Source: Fibrobacter sp. UWH6 (lineage in GTDB: Bacteria > Fibrobacterota > Fibrobacteria > Fibrobacterales > Fibrobacteraceae). From it: 64,000 nt of DNA. The position numbers were made by a program, and so were the translations under genes. Where the stretch lies: NCBI RefSeq assembly GCF_900142465.1, contig NZ_FRAX01000003.1, forward strand, positions 62,001-126,000, in the 5' to 3' direction. Position 1 is the first letter of the stretch; each line of letters starts with the position of its first letter. Under the pieces are notes generated by a model. It did no database searches and was not told the origin of the DNA. It was given only the letters and a program-made list of their open reading frames with translations. Positions 1-8,628 of the stretch are shown in pieces.

Positions 1-414
1 ATTCATTAGTACCTCGTTTGTTTTTGCTAAAGATACAATAAAATAGTGAACAGCGAAGGGTGAACAGTGAATAGTGAAAAGGATTTATGAGATATGGCTT
101 TGACGAGTGTTTGCGTTTGTCATTCCGAACTTGTTTCGGAATCTCATGAGTGCATAAGACCCTGAACGTCCTCAGGGTGACTCTAGGCGCCTCCGGCGCG
201 ATTATAATACCTCATAACTCGTATCTGATAACTCATATCTCACCCCTCACTTCTAGCACCTCATACCAGTTGTCTGAAACCTGGAGTCTGAAACCTAAAA
301 AGCGAGCCCCGCGAGCGACCTAACAACCTCAAAGGAGCCGCAGGCTCCACCCTCCCCCCTTAATCTGTCCCCTTTAAACTTTACCCTTTAAACTATTTTA
401 CTATATTCCAGCCC
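1..414. repeat. Repeat-rich intergenic region upstream of dnaX
   Basis: No gene is seen here. The stretch is a mosaic of repeats. Positions 45-93 read as AGTGAAC-type 7-mers, 207-297 as about thirteen ATACCTC/ATAACTC-type 7-mers, and about 370-397 as CCCTTTA/AACTTTA 7-mers. Between them lie perfect palindromes: ATTCCGAA (122-129) with TTCGGAAT (135-142), ACCCTGA (159-165) with TCAGGGT (172-178), and GGAGCC/GGCTCC near 333-347. The same heptad pattern recurs in other gaps of this window, so it is a dispersed intergenic element and not a decayed gene. Confidence 0.7.
402..407 (+). promoter_or_regulatory. -10-like box, probable leaderless start of dnaX
   Basis: TATATT lies 7 nt before the ATG at 415 and no Shine-Dalgarno sequence is present. 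This supports the start at 415 over the in-frame ATG at 430. One of eleven such cases in the window. No clear -35 is visible. Confidence 0.45.
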
Positions 415-2187
415 ATGGCATACGTAGCAATGGCCCGTAAGTGGCGTCCGCAATCTTTCTCCGACATGGTCGGTCAGGAACACATCGCAAAAACCCTTCA
501 GAATGCAATTGAAGGGGGCCGTCTTCACCACGCTTTCCTGTTTACCGGAACCCGCGGCGTCGGTAAGACCACCAGTGCCCGTATCCTCGCCCGTACTCTG
601 AACTGCACCGGCGGCGACCCGCTCCACCCCTGTGGCGAATGCCCCAGCTGTAAGGACTTTGCCGGCGGCAATCCCATGGATATTTTCGAAATCGACGCCG
701 CATCCAATACCGGTGTGGACAATATCCGCGACGTGATCGAACGTGTGCAGTACCCGCCTGTTATCGGCAAGTACAAGATTTTTATCATCGACGAAGTCCA
801 CATGCTTTCTACCGGTGCCTTCAACGCCTTGCTGAAGACTCTTGAAGAACCGCCTGAACATGTAATCTTTATCTTCGCCACCACCGAAGTCAACAAGGTG
901 CCCCAGACTATTCTTAGCCGCGTGCAGCGTTTTGACTTCAAGCGCCTTTCTGTAGAACAGGTCCGCAGCCGTCTGCGCTACATTTGCGAACAGGAAAACA
1001 TCAACGCCTCCGACGAAACTCTTGACGTGTTCGCCGAAAAGGCAGACGGTTCCATGCGTGACGGCCTCACCTATTTCGATCAGGCCTACGCCTTTACCGG
1101 CAGCGAAATGACCGCCGAAGCCGTACGCAGCGTTCTGGGCATTCCCCCTGTAGAACTGTTCTTCACGCTGATTAATGCCATCGAAAGCCACGACCTCAAG
1201 GCCTGCTTCCATATGGTCGATGACGCCTGCAAGCGCGGTATCGAATTTACTCCCCTGCTGGATGGTTTCGGCAAGTTCCTCCGTAACCTGCTGTACTCCC
1301 GTCTGGACGCCTTTACCGCCGACGCCCTGAACGTCTCCGACGAAATGTACTCCAAGTACAAGAGCGCCGTTCCCGGCCTTGGCAACGTAGACATCCTCCG
1401 CATTTCCAAGATGCTGATCGACCTCCAGGGTACACTGCGTTACAGCACCAACCCCCGCCTTCTGGTAGAAACAACATTCGCCCGAATGGCATGGCTCGAC
1501 AGAATCGTCGACTTGAGGCGAGCTCTTGCCGCCATCAACGATCCCGCAAACGCCTCGGCCAGTGCTGACCAAGAGGCGCTAAAAAAAAAAGTAACTGATG
1601 TCCAGAATATGCTGGACGCCCAGGAAGAAGCCAAGGCACTCCAGCAAGCCGCAGAAAATCCCTTTGCCGCCATGGAAAGGGGCATCTCTGGAGGTTACTA
1701 CGGCGACGTCTACAGCCGCTACGAAGTGGCTGCCGCCTGGGGTTCCATCAGAAACCGCATCAACGATGACGGAGACTTCGCCTTTTCTGTGGCCCTCAAC
1801 GATTCCGTGCTTGAAACGGGCAACATCCAGGAAACCCCCTTCCCCATCGCCCTGACTTATGTAGGCGACGCCGGTAAAGACGCCTGGGGCCCCAAGCAGA
1901 TGGAAGAACACCCGGAATACCTGGAACGTCTAAAGCAGATTCTGGAAAATTGCCTACAGACCCCGGTTGCACTCTCCGTGAAGACCCGTGCCCTCAACGC
2001 CCAGGAACTTCACCAACGAATGCAGGCCCAGATGTCCCCCTATGAACTGGATATCCAGAAGGAGCCGGGCCTCCAACGCCTCAAGGAACTTTTCAATGCG
2101 GAACTAATCTATTCCCGCAAGAGCAAGCGCCAGGTTACCGTGCAACAGACCGAAGAAGACCTCGAAATGGCGGAGCAGGACAACTAA
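415..2187 (+). CDS. dnaX: DNA polymerase III subunit gamma/tau
   Basis: Clamp-loader ATPase of the replicative polymerase (590 aa). Residues 1-about 225 are the AAA+ module: Walker A GTRGVGKT at 45-52, four zinc-ligand cysteines at 64, 73, 76 and 79, and Walker B IIDEVH at 124-129. Domain III follows to about residue 370, then a tau-type tail rich in acidic residues and glutamine. The coding sequence contains an A10 run at 1581-1590 (Lys390-392), exactly at the end of domain III. Slippage there would stop translation after about 392-394 residues and give a gamma form (see findings). The next gene is ybaB, the classic dnaX neighbour. Identity is secure from the motifs and the context. Confidence 0.97.
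   Translation: MAYVAMARKWRPQSFSDMVGQEHIAKTLQNAIEGGRLHHAFLFTGTRGVGKTTSARILARTLNCTGGDPLHPCGECPSCKDFAGGNPMDIFEIDAASNTGVDNIRDVIERVQYPPVIGKYKIFIIDEVHMLSTGAFNALLKTLEEPPEHVIFIFATTEVNKVPQTILSRVQRFDFKRLSVEQVRSRLRYICEQENINASDETLDVFAEKADGSMRDGLTYFDQAYAFTGSEMTAEAVRSVLGIPPVELFFTLINAIESHDLKACFHMVDDACKRGIEFTPLLDGFGKFLRNLLYSRLDAFTADALNVSDEMYSKYKSAVPGLGNVDILRISKMLIDLQGTLRYSTNPRLLVETTFARMAWLDRIVDLRRALAAINDPANASASADQEALKKKVTDVQNMLDAQEEAKALQQAAENPFAAMERGISGGYYGDVYSRYEVAAAWGSIRNRINDDGDFAFSVALNDSVLETGNIQETPFPIALTYVGDAGKDAWGPKQMEEHPEYLERLKQILENCLQTPVALSVKTRALNAQELHQRMQAQMSPYELDIQKEPGLQRLKELFNAELIYSRKSKRQVTVQQTEEDLEMAEQDN
1571..1617 (+). promoter_or_regulatory. Candidate programmed slippage/frameshift site in dnaX
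   Basis: Three elements are aligned: purine-rich AAGAGG (1571-1576), ten consecutive A (1581-1590), and a perfect 6-bp stem GTCCAG/CTGGAC (1600-1605 and 1612-1617) with a 6-nt loop. One added A, or a -1 slip, gives AGT AAC TGA. One lost A gives AAG TAA. Both alternative frames therefore stop within three codons. This is the architecture known for dnaX gamma production in other bacteria. Confidence 0.65.
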
Positions 2188-2318
2188 AAAAAACTATGTT
2201 TGCCCAAATTTTTCGTCTTTTTGTATAAAATCAGCATATTTTAACTGCGAACATTTATAAAAAAAAGAAAAAAGTCAATTTAGACACGCATTTTTGAACA
2301 TAAGAAAGGAATAATACT

Positions 2319-2627
2319 ATGGACATGAGCAAAATGTTGAGAGACCTTCAGAAGATGCAGAGCAAGATGATGAAGGCCCAGAGCGATCTTAAAGCCCAGA
2401 GTTTCGAAGCAGAAGCCGGTGGTGGTATGGTCAAGATCGCCATGAACGGTAAGGGCGTGGTCACCATGATCAAGATCAACCCGGATGCCGTAGACAAGGA
2501 CGACGTGGAAGCCCTGGAAGACCTGCTCATGGCTGCCATCAACTCCGCTGTCAAGAAAAAAGATGAAGCCACCCAGTCCAGCATTTCCGACATTACAGGC
2601 GGCATGAAAATCCCCGGTTTGATGTAA
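2319..2627 (+). CDS. YbaB/EbfC family nucleoid-associated protein
   Basis: Small DNA-binding protein (102 aa) of the YbaB/EbfC family, which forms tweezer-like dimers on DNA. The N-terminal helix is rich in methionine and lysine (MDMSKMLRDLQKMQSKMMKA) as usual for the family, followed by the conserved glycine-rich segment and the region around VKIAMNGKGVV. The length matches the family. A good ribosome site AAAGGA lies upstream. It follows dnaX by about 130 nt, the arrangement found in many bacteria where ybaB sits between dnaX and recR. No recR is seen here. Confidence 0.93.
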   Translation: MDMSKMLRDLQKMQSKMMKAQSDLKAQSFEAEAGGGMVKIAMNGKGVVTMIKINPDAVDKDDVEALEDLLMAAINSAVKKKDEATQSSISDITGGMKIPGLM

Positions 2628-2703
2628 TTTTTCCATCTTTTTTACCTCATTTACAACCATTTTTGAGGAAAAAAGAGCCAAAAATATTTTACATTTTATG
2701 TAA

Positions 2704-2738
2704 AAGAACCCCCTAAAAAAGGGGGTTCTTTCATTTTT
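2704..2738 (+). terminator. Rho-independent terminator after ybaB
   Basis: Hairpin GAACCCCCT-AAAAA-AGGGGGTTC followed by a T-rich tract, placed 80 nt after the ybaB stop codon. Confidence 0.85.
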
Positions 2739-2852
2739 TTCTTCATTCATACGCCAAAATGGCCCGTTCATACAGACCCTAGGGAAAAAAGCCCTTGAAT
2801 CACCCCCTCATTTTCCTAAATTTGGCACGTAAAAAAATTAAACAGGAGAATT

Positions 2853-4271
2853 ATGTCTAAGCAACTTGCTATTTCGGCCACAATGGCTGTGACAATTGCC
2901 CTAAGCATGGCCGCTCAGACGTTCGCAGGACAGGTATATACCCGCGAAGAAGCTATCAAGGTGGCCCTTGAAAACTCATCCGATGTAAAATCTGCAGAAG
3001 AAAGCCTGAAAAAGACTCAGTCCGCAGTTAGCGAAGGCTACGGCAATGCATACCCCAGCATCGATCTCTCTGCCAAAGTGACCCGAATTTTCGGCCTGGA
3101 TGACGTCAAGGCAAGTTCAGATATGTCCGATGCCATGAAGGGAATGGCACAAAACCCCGATTACGGTGCCCCCTCTGCCTATGATATGGCTGCCGCAGGC
3201 GGCATTGACGGACTTGTTTCCGCCATGAAAGCTCAAGGATACCGTTGGCAGTCCAGTTTGGGCATCACCGCCACCCAGATTCTTTACGCCGGCGGCAAGG
3301 TGGGTACCGGTATTGAAATTGCCAAGACAGCAAAGCTCGCCAGCGAAATCACCCTCGAAAAGACCAAGAATGACGTCCGCGCCCAGGTTGATGAAGCCTT
3401 CAACACCGTCATTTTCCTGGATAGTTCCGTTGCCGTCACCGAAGAGACCATGGAACTCCTCCAGAACGCCGTGGATTTGGCCACTCAGGCATACCAGAGC
3501 GGCCTCGGTACAGAACTGGACGTTGTCCGCGCCCAGCTGGAACTGGATGGCCTCAAGTCGGGTATCGAGGGCCTCAAGAAGACTCAGATCGTGGCACGCA
3601 ACGGCATTCTCAACATCATGGGCCTCCCCTATGATCCCGAAGTAAAGTTCACTGGTGAATTCCGCGACCCCGAAAAGACCCCTATGCCGGACCTTTCCAT
3701 GGAAGGTGTCAAGAAGCGCCGCAAGGAACTGGCTCAGCTTGCCGCCAAGGAAGAAATCGACACCAAGTTGGTTGACATCGAAGAAGGCAGTTTCAAGCCT
3801 ACCGTTGTACTTGTGGGCGGTGTAGAATATTCAAACAAGCAGAATGAATTCTACAAGTGGGATGCACCTAACTGGGACAAGAACATCAACAAGTATATCG
3901 CTCTTGCCGTCACCATGAACCTCTTCAATGGTAAGCAGACCACCGAAAAGGTTGCCCAGGCAAAATCCGACTTGCGATCCACCCAGATTCTCAAGGACCA
4001 GGCAGAACGCGGATTCCGCCTGCAGATTGAATCCTGCCTCAGCACCCTCGGAAACGCACGTCAGCAAATCGACATGAAGAAACGTTCCGTAGAGCTGGCA
4101 CAAAAAAATTACGATCTAACCGACGCAGCTTTTAAAGTTGGCCGAGAAACCCAGATAAACCTGCTTACCGCATTGGTAAGCCTGCGTAAGGCAAAGCTGG
4201 AATACTTCGAAGCCCTCAAGAACTGGAACTCCGCATACGAAGCTCTGCTCCAGGCAACCGGTGAATATTAA
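2853..4271 (+). CDS. TolC-family outer-membrane efflux channel
   Basis: First gene of a three-gene efflux operon (472 aa). A signal peptide covers about residues 1-25 (cleavage near QTFAG). The remainder has the two repeated helical halves of the TolC/OprM family: motifs such as ALENSSDVKSAEES near the N-terminus and LNIMGLPYDPEV at the end of the first repeat, and long Gln/Ala/Lys-rich coiled coils. A ribosome site CAGGAG precedes the ATG. It lies 17 nt before the adaptor gene, so the two are co-transcribed. It should form the trimeric outer-membrane exit duct for the pump encoded downstream. The substrate cannot be told from sequence. Confidence 0.92.
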   Translation: MSKQLAISATMAVTIALSMAAQTFAGQVYTREEAIKVALENSSDVKSAEESLKKTQSAVSEGYGNAYPSIDLSAKVTRIFGLDDVKASSDMSDAMKGMAQNPDYGAPSAYDMAAAGGIDGLVSAMKAQGYRWQSSLGITATQILYAGGKVGTGIEIAKTAKLASEITLEKTKNDVRAQVDEAFNTVIFLDSSVAVTEETMELLQNAVDLATQAYQSGLGTELDVVRAQLELDGLKSGIEGLKKTQIVARNGILNIMGLPYDPEVKFTGEFRDPEKTPMPDLSMEGVKKRRKELAQLAAKEEIDTKLVDIEEGSFKPTVVLVGGVEYSNKQNEFYKWDAPNWDKNINKYIALAVTMNLFNGKQTTEKVAQAKSDLRSTQILKDQAERGFRLQIESCLSTLGNARQQIDMKKRSVELAQKNYDLTDAAFKVGRETQINLLTALVSLRKAKLEYFEALKNWNSAYEALLQATGEY

Positions 4272-4288
4272 GAGAAAAGAGGAAGAAA

Positions 4289-5338
4289 ATGAACAAGACC
4301 GTTAAGACAATCGTAACTCTCATGGCAGCCTCCCTGCTTTTCGCCGGCTGCGACCTCAAAAAGGATGAAAAGGAAAACAAGCCCAAGGTTGCAACCATCG
4401 AAGAAATCCAGAAGCAGAATGGCAAGCCCGCTCGCGTCGTAAAGGCAACCAAGGCCAAGCTTACCGACGTGCGCAAGTTCAGCGGCACCATCGAAGGCAT
4501 GCAGCAGACTTACGCCATTTCCAAGATGAACGATCCTCTCGCCGCAATCAACGTAAAGGTCGGCAGCAACGTCACGAAGGATCAGGTTCTCGCAGAATAC
4601 GTACGTTCCGCAGACAACACCCAGTTGGAACAGACCAAGGAACAGATTGCCCTCCTGGAAAAGGCAACCGAACGTATGCGCGATCTCCACGCCAAGGGCG
4701 GCATCACTCAGCAGGATATGGATTCCCAGGAACTGCAGCTGAAGATCGCCAAGATGAACTTGGAAACTTTGGAACGTGCAAACAAGATTTTGGCACCTTC
4801 TTCCGGTGTCGTTACAGAAATGAAGTTCCAGGTGGGACAGGTTCCGGGACAGGGTACATTCTGCACCATCGCAAAGCTGGACCAGGTCATCCTGAAGCTG
4901 AACATTACCAGCCAGGACATCGGTCTTTTCAAGAAGGGCGCTGCAGCAACTGTTACCCTCGCCGACGGCAAGAAGGTGAAGGGTAAGGTGACCACTATTC
5001 CTCTGGCTGCCAATCCCCAGACCCGCTTCTTCCCTGTTGAAGTTACCTTCGATAACAAGAACAAGAAGCTCCTCCCCGGCATGTACATTACAGCGGACAT
5101 GGACATGCAGCAGGTTAGCGGCGTAGTCGTTCCTGCCGAAGCAATCGTTTACCGCAACGGTCTTAACACAGTATGGACTGTTGATGGCGAAGGTAACGCC
5201 AAGCGCAAGATTGTGCAGGTTGGCGTTCAGGCAAACGGAGATGTCCAAATTGTAGATGGACTTAGCGATGGCGACGTCGTGATGGTCGAAGGTCAGTCCA
5301 AGATGAACGACGGCGACAAGGTTCTCATCGTAGAATAA
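4289..5338 (+). CDS. RND efflux periplasmic adaptor (membrane fusion lipoprotein)
   Basis: HlyD/AcrA-type adaptor (349 aa) linking the pump to the outer-membrane channel. A lipobox LFAGC places the acylated cysteine at residue 21, so it should be anchored in the inner membrane facing the periplasm. In order: a first lipoyl half (about 75-105), a short helical hairpin with LEQTKEQIALLEKA and LQLKIAKMNLETLERA (about 110-165), a second lipoyl half, a beta-barrel domain, and a membrane-proximal domain ending at the C-terminus. Ribosome site AGAGGAAG. It lies between the channel and pump genes with short gaps of 17 and 18 nt. Confidence 0.94.
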   Translation: MNKTVKTIVTLMAASLLFAGCDLKKDEKENKPKVATIEEIQKQNGKPARVVKATKAKLTDVRKFSGTIEGMQQTYAISKMNDPLAAINVKVGSNVTKDQVLAEYVRSADNTQLEQTKEQIALLEKATERMRDLHAKGGITQQDMDSQELQLKIAKMNLETLERANKILAPSSGVVTEMKFQVGQVPGQGTFCTIAKLDQVILKLNITSQDIGLFKKGAAATVTLADGKKVKGKVTTIPLAANPQTRFFPVEVTFDNKNKKLLPGMYITADMDMQQVSGVVVPAEAIVYRNGLNTVWTVDGEGNAKRKIVQVGVQANGDVQIVDGLSDGDVVMVEGQSKMNDGDKVLIVE

Positions 5339-5356
5339 TCCCGGGAGACTTTTTGA

Positions 5357-8300
5357 ATGATTAAGGCAAGTATTTACAAACCAATCACCATGCTCATGGT
5401 CATCTTGACCGTGGTGGTGTTCGGTATCTACACCTACCGTATGATGGTGGTGGACTTGATGCCGAAATTCGATATTCCCGTTGTAACCGCAGTGGTTGTC
5501 TACCCTGGTGCAAACCCGGAAGAAATCGAATCTACAATTATTAAGCCCGCCGAAGAACAGGTGGAACTGGTGGACGGTATCGACTACGTGCAGTCCATCT
5601 GTATGGAAAACTACGGCATTATCGTTGCCATGTTTAACATGGGCATCAACGTTGACGTGGCCGCAAACGACGTCCGCGCCAAGGTGGAACAGGCTGCAGC
5701 CGACTTCCCCGATGCAGCCGAAGCTCCCATCATTTCCAAGGTGGACATTAACGCTTCTGCAATTATGTCCATTTCCTTCACCGGTCCCGCAAACTCTACC
5801 GAACTCCGCCAGAAGGTGGAAGACGACATTCAGCCGCTCTTCACTTCCGTTCCCGGCGTTGCTAGCGTCGATATCTTCGGTGGTACCACCCGTCAGATTT
5901 CTGTGGAATTGGACAAGGACATGCTCAAGAACCGTGGCGTAGATATCGCTACCATGATGGGTATGTACGGAGCCTCTAACATCAACAACCCTGTGGGTGA
6001 AGTCATCGGTAAGCGCAAGAATACTTCTGTGCGTACTGCCGGTAAGTTCCGCAGCCTCGATGAAATCCGCAACCTGGACCTCCCCACCGCTTCTGGCGTT
6101 ATCAAGCTGGGCGAAGTCGCAAAGGTGAAGGACACCGTCAAGACCATTACTTCTGCATCTCGTTTCAACGGCATCAACTCTGTTTCTCTGGATATCAAAA
6201 AGCGCTCTGACGCAAACGTGGTGGAAGTCGCCCAGGGTGTGATCAAGCGTCTGAATGAAGTCAACAAGACTCTGCCTCCTGGTTTCGAACTCCATCTGGT
6301 TTACGACAAGTCTGAAGCAGTGAGCGAATCTATCGACAACGTGATTCAGAACATTATCGTCGCAATTCTCTTGACCTCCGTCTTGTTGCTCCTGTTCCTG
6401 GGTAAGCTTTCAACCATGCTTATCGCAGCACTGACCATGCCGATTTCCGTGGTGGGTTCCTTTACCCTCATGTACTTCGCCGGTTTCGGTATCAACATGA
6501 TGAGTTTGATGGCTCTTTCTTCTGCAGTGGGTCTGTTGGTGACCAACTCCATCGTGGTGCTTGAAAATATTAACGCCAAGTTGCAAGAAGGCCTTGATCC
6601 CAAGGAAGCTGCCTATAAGGGTACTTCTGAAATCATGGTGGCCATTATGGCTTCTACCCTCACCAACGTTTGCGTGTTCGTGCCTATTGCATTCATGAAG
6701 TCCATCGTGGGTATCTTCTTCAAGACCTACGGTATGACCATGGTGTTCGCAACGGTTGTGTCCCTCCTCATCACCTTCACTCTTACCCCGCTGATGGCAG
6801 CCTACCTGTTCAAGGGCAAGAAGCGTGACGAGAATGGCAACATCATCGAAGAAAAGCCTGGCATTATCGGTCGAATCTTTGGTGCCATCATGGGCATCTT
6901 CCCCGCCATCATGAACGGTGTTCGCTTTGTCTACCTCAAGACCCTTAGCTTTGCACTCTCCATTTTCGGTGTGATTTTCCAGGTTGGCGCCCTTGTCGCC
7001 ATGGTGATGTTCGTGGGCTACATGGTAAAGAACCACATGACTGTGGAACTTTCTCCCCGTCAGGACCAGGGTATGATGGCCGTGACTTTGGAAATGCCTG
7101 TGGGTACCAATATCGAAACAACGGATAGCGTTACCAAGATCATTGAATCCCGCCTGAAGGGCATTCCCGAAATCAGCCAGTACAGTGTGACGGTGGGTGG
7201 CGAAAGCGGCTTTACCTCCGTAAATCAGGCCAAGATGCGTTACAAGATGATCAAGCGCTGGGAAGGCCGTACCCGCAGTACCGACGAAATCGTGGACTCC
7301 ATCCGTCCTTACCTGGCTGATATTCCTGATGCCTACATTTCCGTCAAGAGTACCTCCGCTTCCGAAATGAGCAACAACTCCGCCGGTGACGTGGTGCTTG
7401 AAGTTAGCGGTCTCTACGCCGACTCCGTCATCAAGGCTGCCGACATTCTCAAGGCAGCCGTTGCAGAAAAGATTGAAGGTGTTGTGGAAATCAAGTCCAG
7501 CTACGAAGCCGGTAAACCTGAAATTCGTATGATTCCGAACCGTCAGGCCATGGCCGACTACGGAACTACCGTCCAGCAGATGGCAACCTACAACTATATT
7601 GCTGTTAGCGGTTATGAAGCAGGTACCTATTCTGAAAACGGCGAAGAATACGACGTCTACTTCCGTATGCAGGAAAAAGACCGCGCCACTCACGCCGACA
7701 TCGAAGACCTCCCCATGCTGACCCCCAAGGGTTACGTTTCTGCAAAGGAACTCTTCTTCATCGAAGATGGAGCAGGCCCCACCAAGATTGAACGTAAGCG
7801 TAAGCGCACTCGAATCGACGTTTCTATGAACTTGCTCCCGGGTCACACCACTGGTGAAATCATGGGTAAGGTTGGCGCTCTCGCTGCCGAAATGAAGGAC
7901 CAGCTTCCTGAAGGTGTTACCACGGGCTTCGGCGGTAACGCAGACATGCAGAACGACATGGTGGAAGAATTTATCGCAGCAATCATCATGGCTATCCTCA
8001 TGACCTACATCTTGCTGGTTGCCTTGCTCGAAAGCTTCGCACAGCCCTTCATCATCATGACTACCATTCCTATGGGTGCAATCGGTGTGTTCCTGGGCCT
8101 CATCTTTACAGGCAAGGCTCTGTCCATGATTGCATTGATGGCTATCGTGATGCTTATCGGTGTGGTGGTGAACAACGCTATTCTATTGCTTGACGAAGCA
8201 AACCGACTGCTACGAAGCGGTGCCATGGGACGACGTTCCGCTGTGATGACCGCAGCAAAGTCCAAGTTCCAGGCCATCGTGCTTGCAACACTTGCTTCCG

Positions 8301-8518
8301 TTGTGGCTCAGCTTCCGCTGGCATTTGCAATGGGTGGTGATGTGGCAGCAATGACCCAGCCTATGGGTATCGCTTCTGTGGGTGGTTTGATTGTGTCTGC
8401 AATCCTTACCATGTACCTGATTCCTACCTTCTTCTGGTTGCCCAACGCCATCTTCGGCAAGGTCAAGAAGGGCGCCAAGGCTGTGGCAAACAAGGTAAAG
8501 CGCAACAAGAACGACTAA
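5357..8518 (+). CDS. RND multidrug-type efflux pump, inner-membrane permease
   Basis: AcrB/HAE-type permease (1053 aa), the usual size. TM1 is near residues 10-30. TM2-6 lie about 335-500 and TM8-12 about 870-1035, separated by two large periplasmic porter loops (for example the FGGTTRQISVELD segment). TM4 reads GLLVTNSIVVLENI. AcrB has two aspartates here and many relatives have D-N-S, so the proton-relay Asp is a Thr in this protein. TM10 reads GVVVNNAILLLDE, with Asn in place of the relay Lys, which is common in one RND branch. Third gene of the operon; a strong terminator follows. Substrate unknown. Confidence 0.94.
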   Translation: MIKASIYKPITMLMVILTVVVFGIYTYRMMVVDLMPKFDIPVVTAVVVYPGANPEEIESTIIKPAEEQVELVDGIDYVQSICMENYGIIVAMFNMGINVDVAANDVRAKVEQAAADFPDAAEAPIISKVDINASAIMSISFTGPANSTELRQKVEDDIQPLFTSVPGVASVDIFGGTTRQISVELDKDMLKNRGVDIATMMGMYGASNINNPVGEVIGKRKNTSVRTAGKFRSLDEIRNLDLPTASGVIKLGEVAKVKDTVKTITSASRFNGINSVSLDIKKRSDANVVEVAQGVIKRLNEVNKTLPPGFELHLVYDKSEAVSESIDNVIQNIIVAILLTSVLLLLFLGKLSTMLIAALTMPISVVGSFTLMYFAGFGINMMSLMALSSAVGLLVTNSIVVLENINAKLQEGLDPKEAAYKGTSEIMVAIMASTLTNVCVFVPIAFMKSIVGIFFKTYGMTMVFATVVSLLITFTLTPLMAAYLFKGKKRDENGNIIEEKPGIIGRIFGAIMGIFPAIMNGVRFVYLKTLSFALSIFGVIFQVGALVAMVMFVGYMVKNHMTVELSPRQDQGMMAVTLEMPVGTNIETTDSVTKIIESRLKGIPEISQYSVTVGGESGFTSVNQAKMRYKMIKRWEGRTRSTDEIVDSIRPYLADIPDAYISVKSTSASEMSNNSAGDVVLEVSGLYADSVIKAADILKAAVAEKIEGVVEIKSSYEAGKPEIRMIPNRQAMADYGTTVQQMATYNYIAVSGYEAGTYSENGEEYDVYFRMQEKDRATHADIEDLPMLTPKGYVSAKELFFIEDGAGPTKIERKRKRTRIDVSMNLLPGHTTGEIMGKVGALAAEMKDQLPEGVTTGFGGNADMQNDMVEEFIAAIIMAILMTYILLVALLESFAQPFIIMTTIPMGAIGVFLGLIFTGKALSMIALMAIVMLIGVVVNNAILLLDEANRLLRSGAMGRRSAVMTAAKSKFQAIVLATLASVVAQLPLAFAMGGDVAAMTQPMGIASVGGLIVSAILTMYLIPTFFWLPNAIFGKVKKGAKAVANKVKRNKND

Positions 8519-8542
8519 CATTTTAGTACATTAGAGAGAGAA

Positions 8543-8574
8543 GGTCCCGCGAACTCGTTCGCGGGGCTTTTTAT
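8543..8574 (+). terminator. Terminator of the efflux operon
   Basis: GC-rich hairpin CCCGCGAAC-TC-GTTCGCGGG followed by GCTTTTTATTTT, 25 nt after the permease stop codon. Confidence 0.9.
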
Positions 8575-8615
8575 TTTGCAAACAATATGCGACACAAAAC
8601 GTTATACTTTATTTG

Positions 8616-8621
8616 TATAAT
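8616..8621 (+). promoter_or_regulatory. -10 box 7 nt before the GspE-like start
   Basis: TATAAT at 8616-8621, spacer of 7 nt, then ATG at 8629, with no ribosome-binding sequence. This suggests a leaderless mRNA. Confidence 0.5.
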
Positions 8622-8628
8622 TCAGTAG

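Noticed and set aside
5357-8518. Long open frames on the minus strand opposite the RND and dnaX genes, rich in His, Gly and Asp
   Set aside because: They mirror the codon structure of strongly biased genes on the other strand. They have no ribosome site or recognisable motif and cross the boundaries of real genes.
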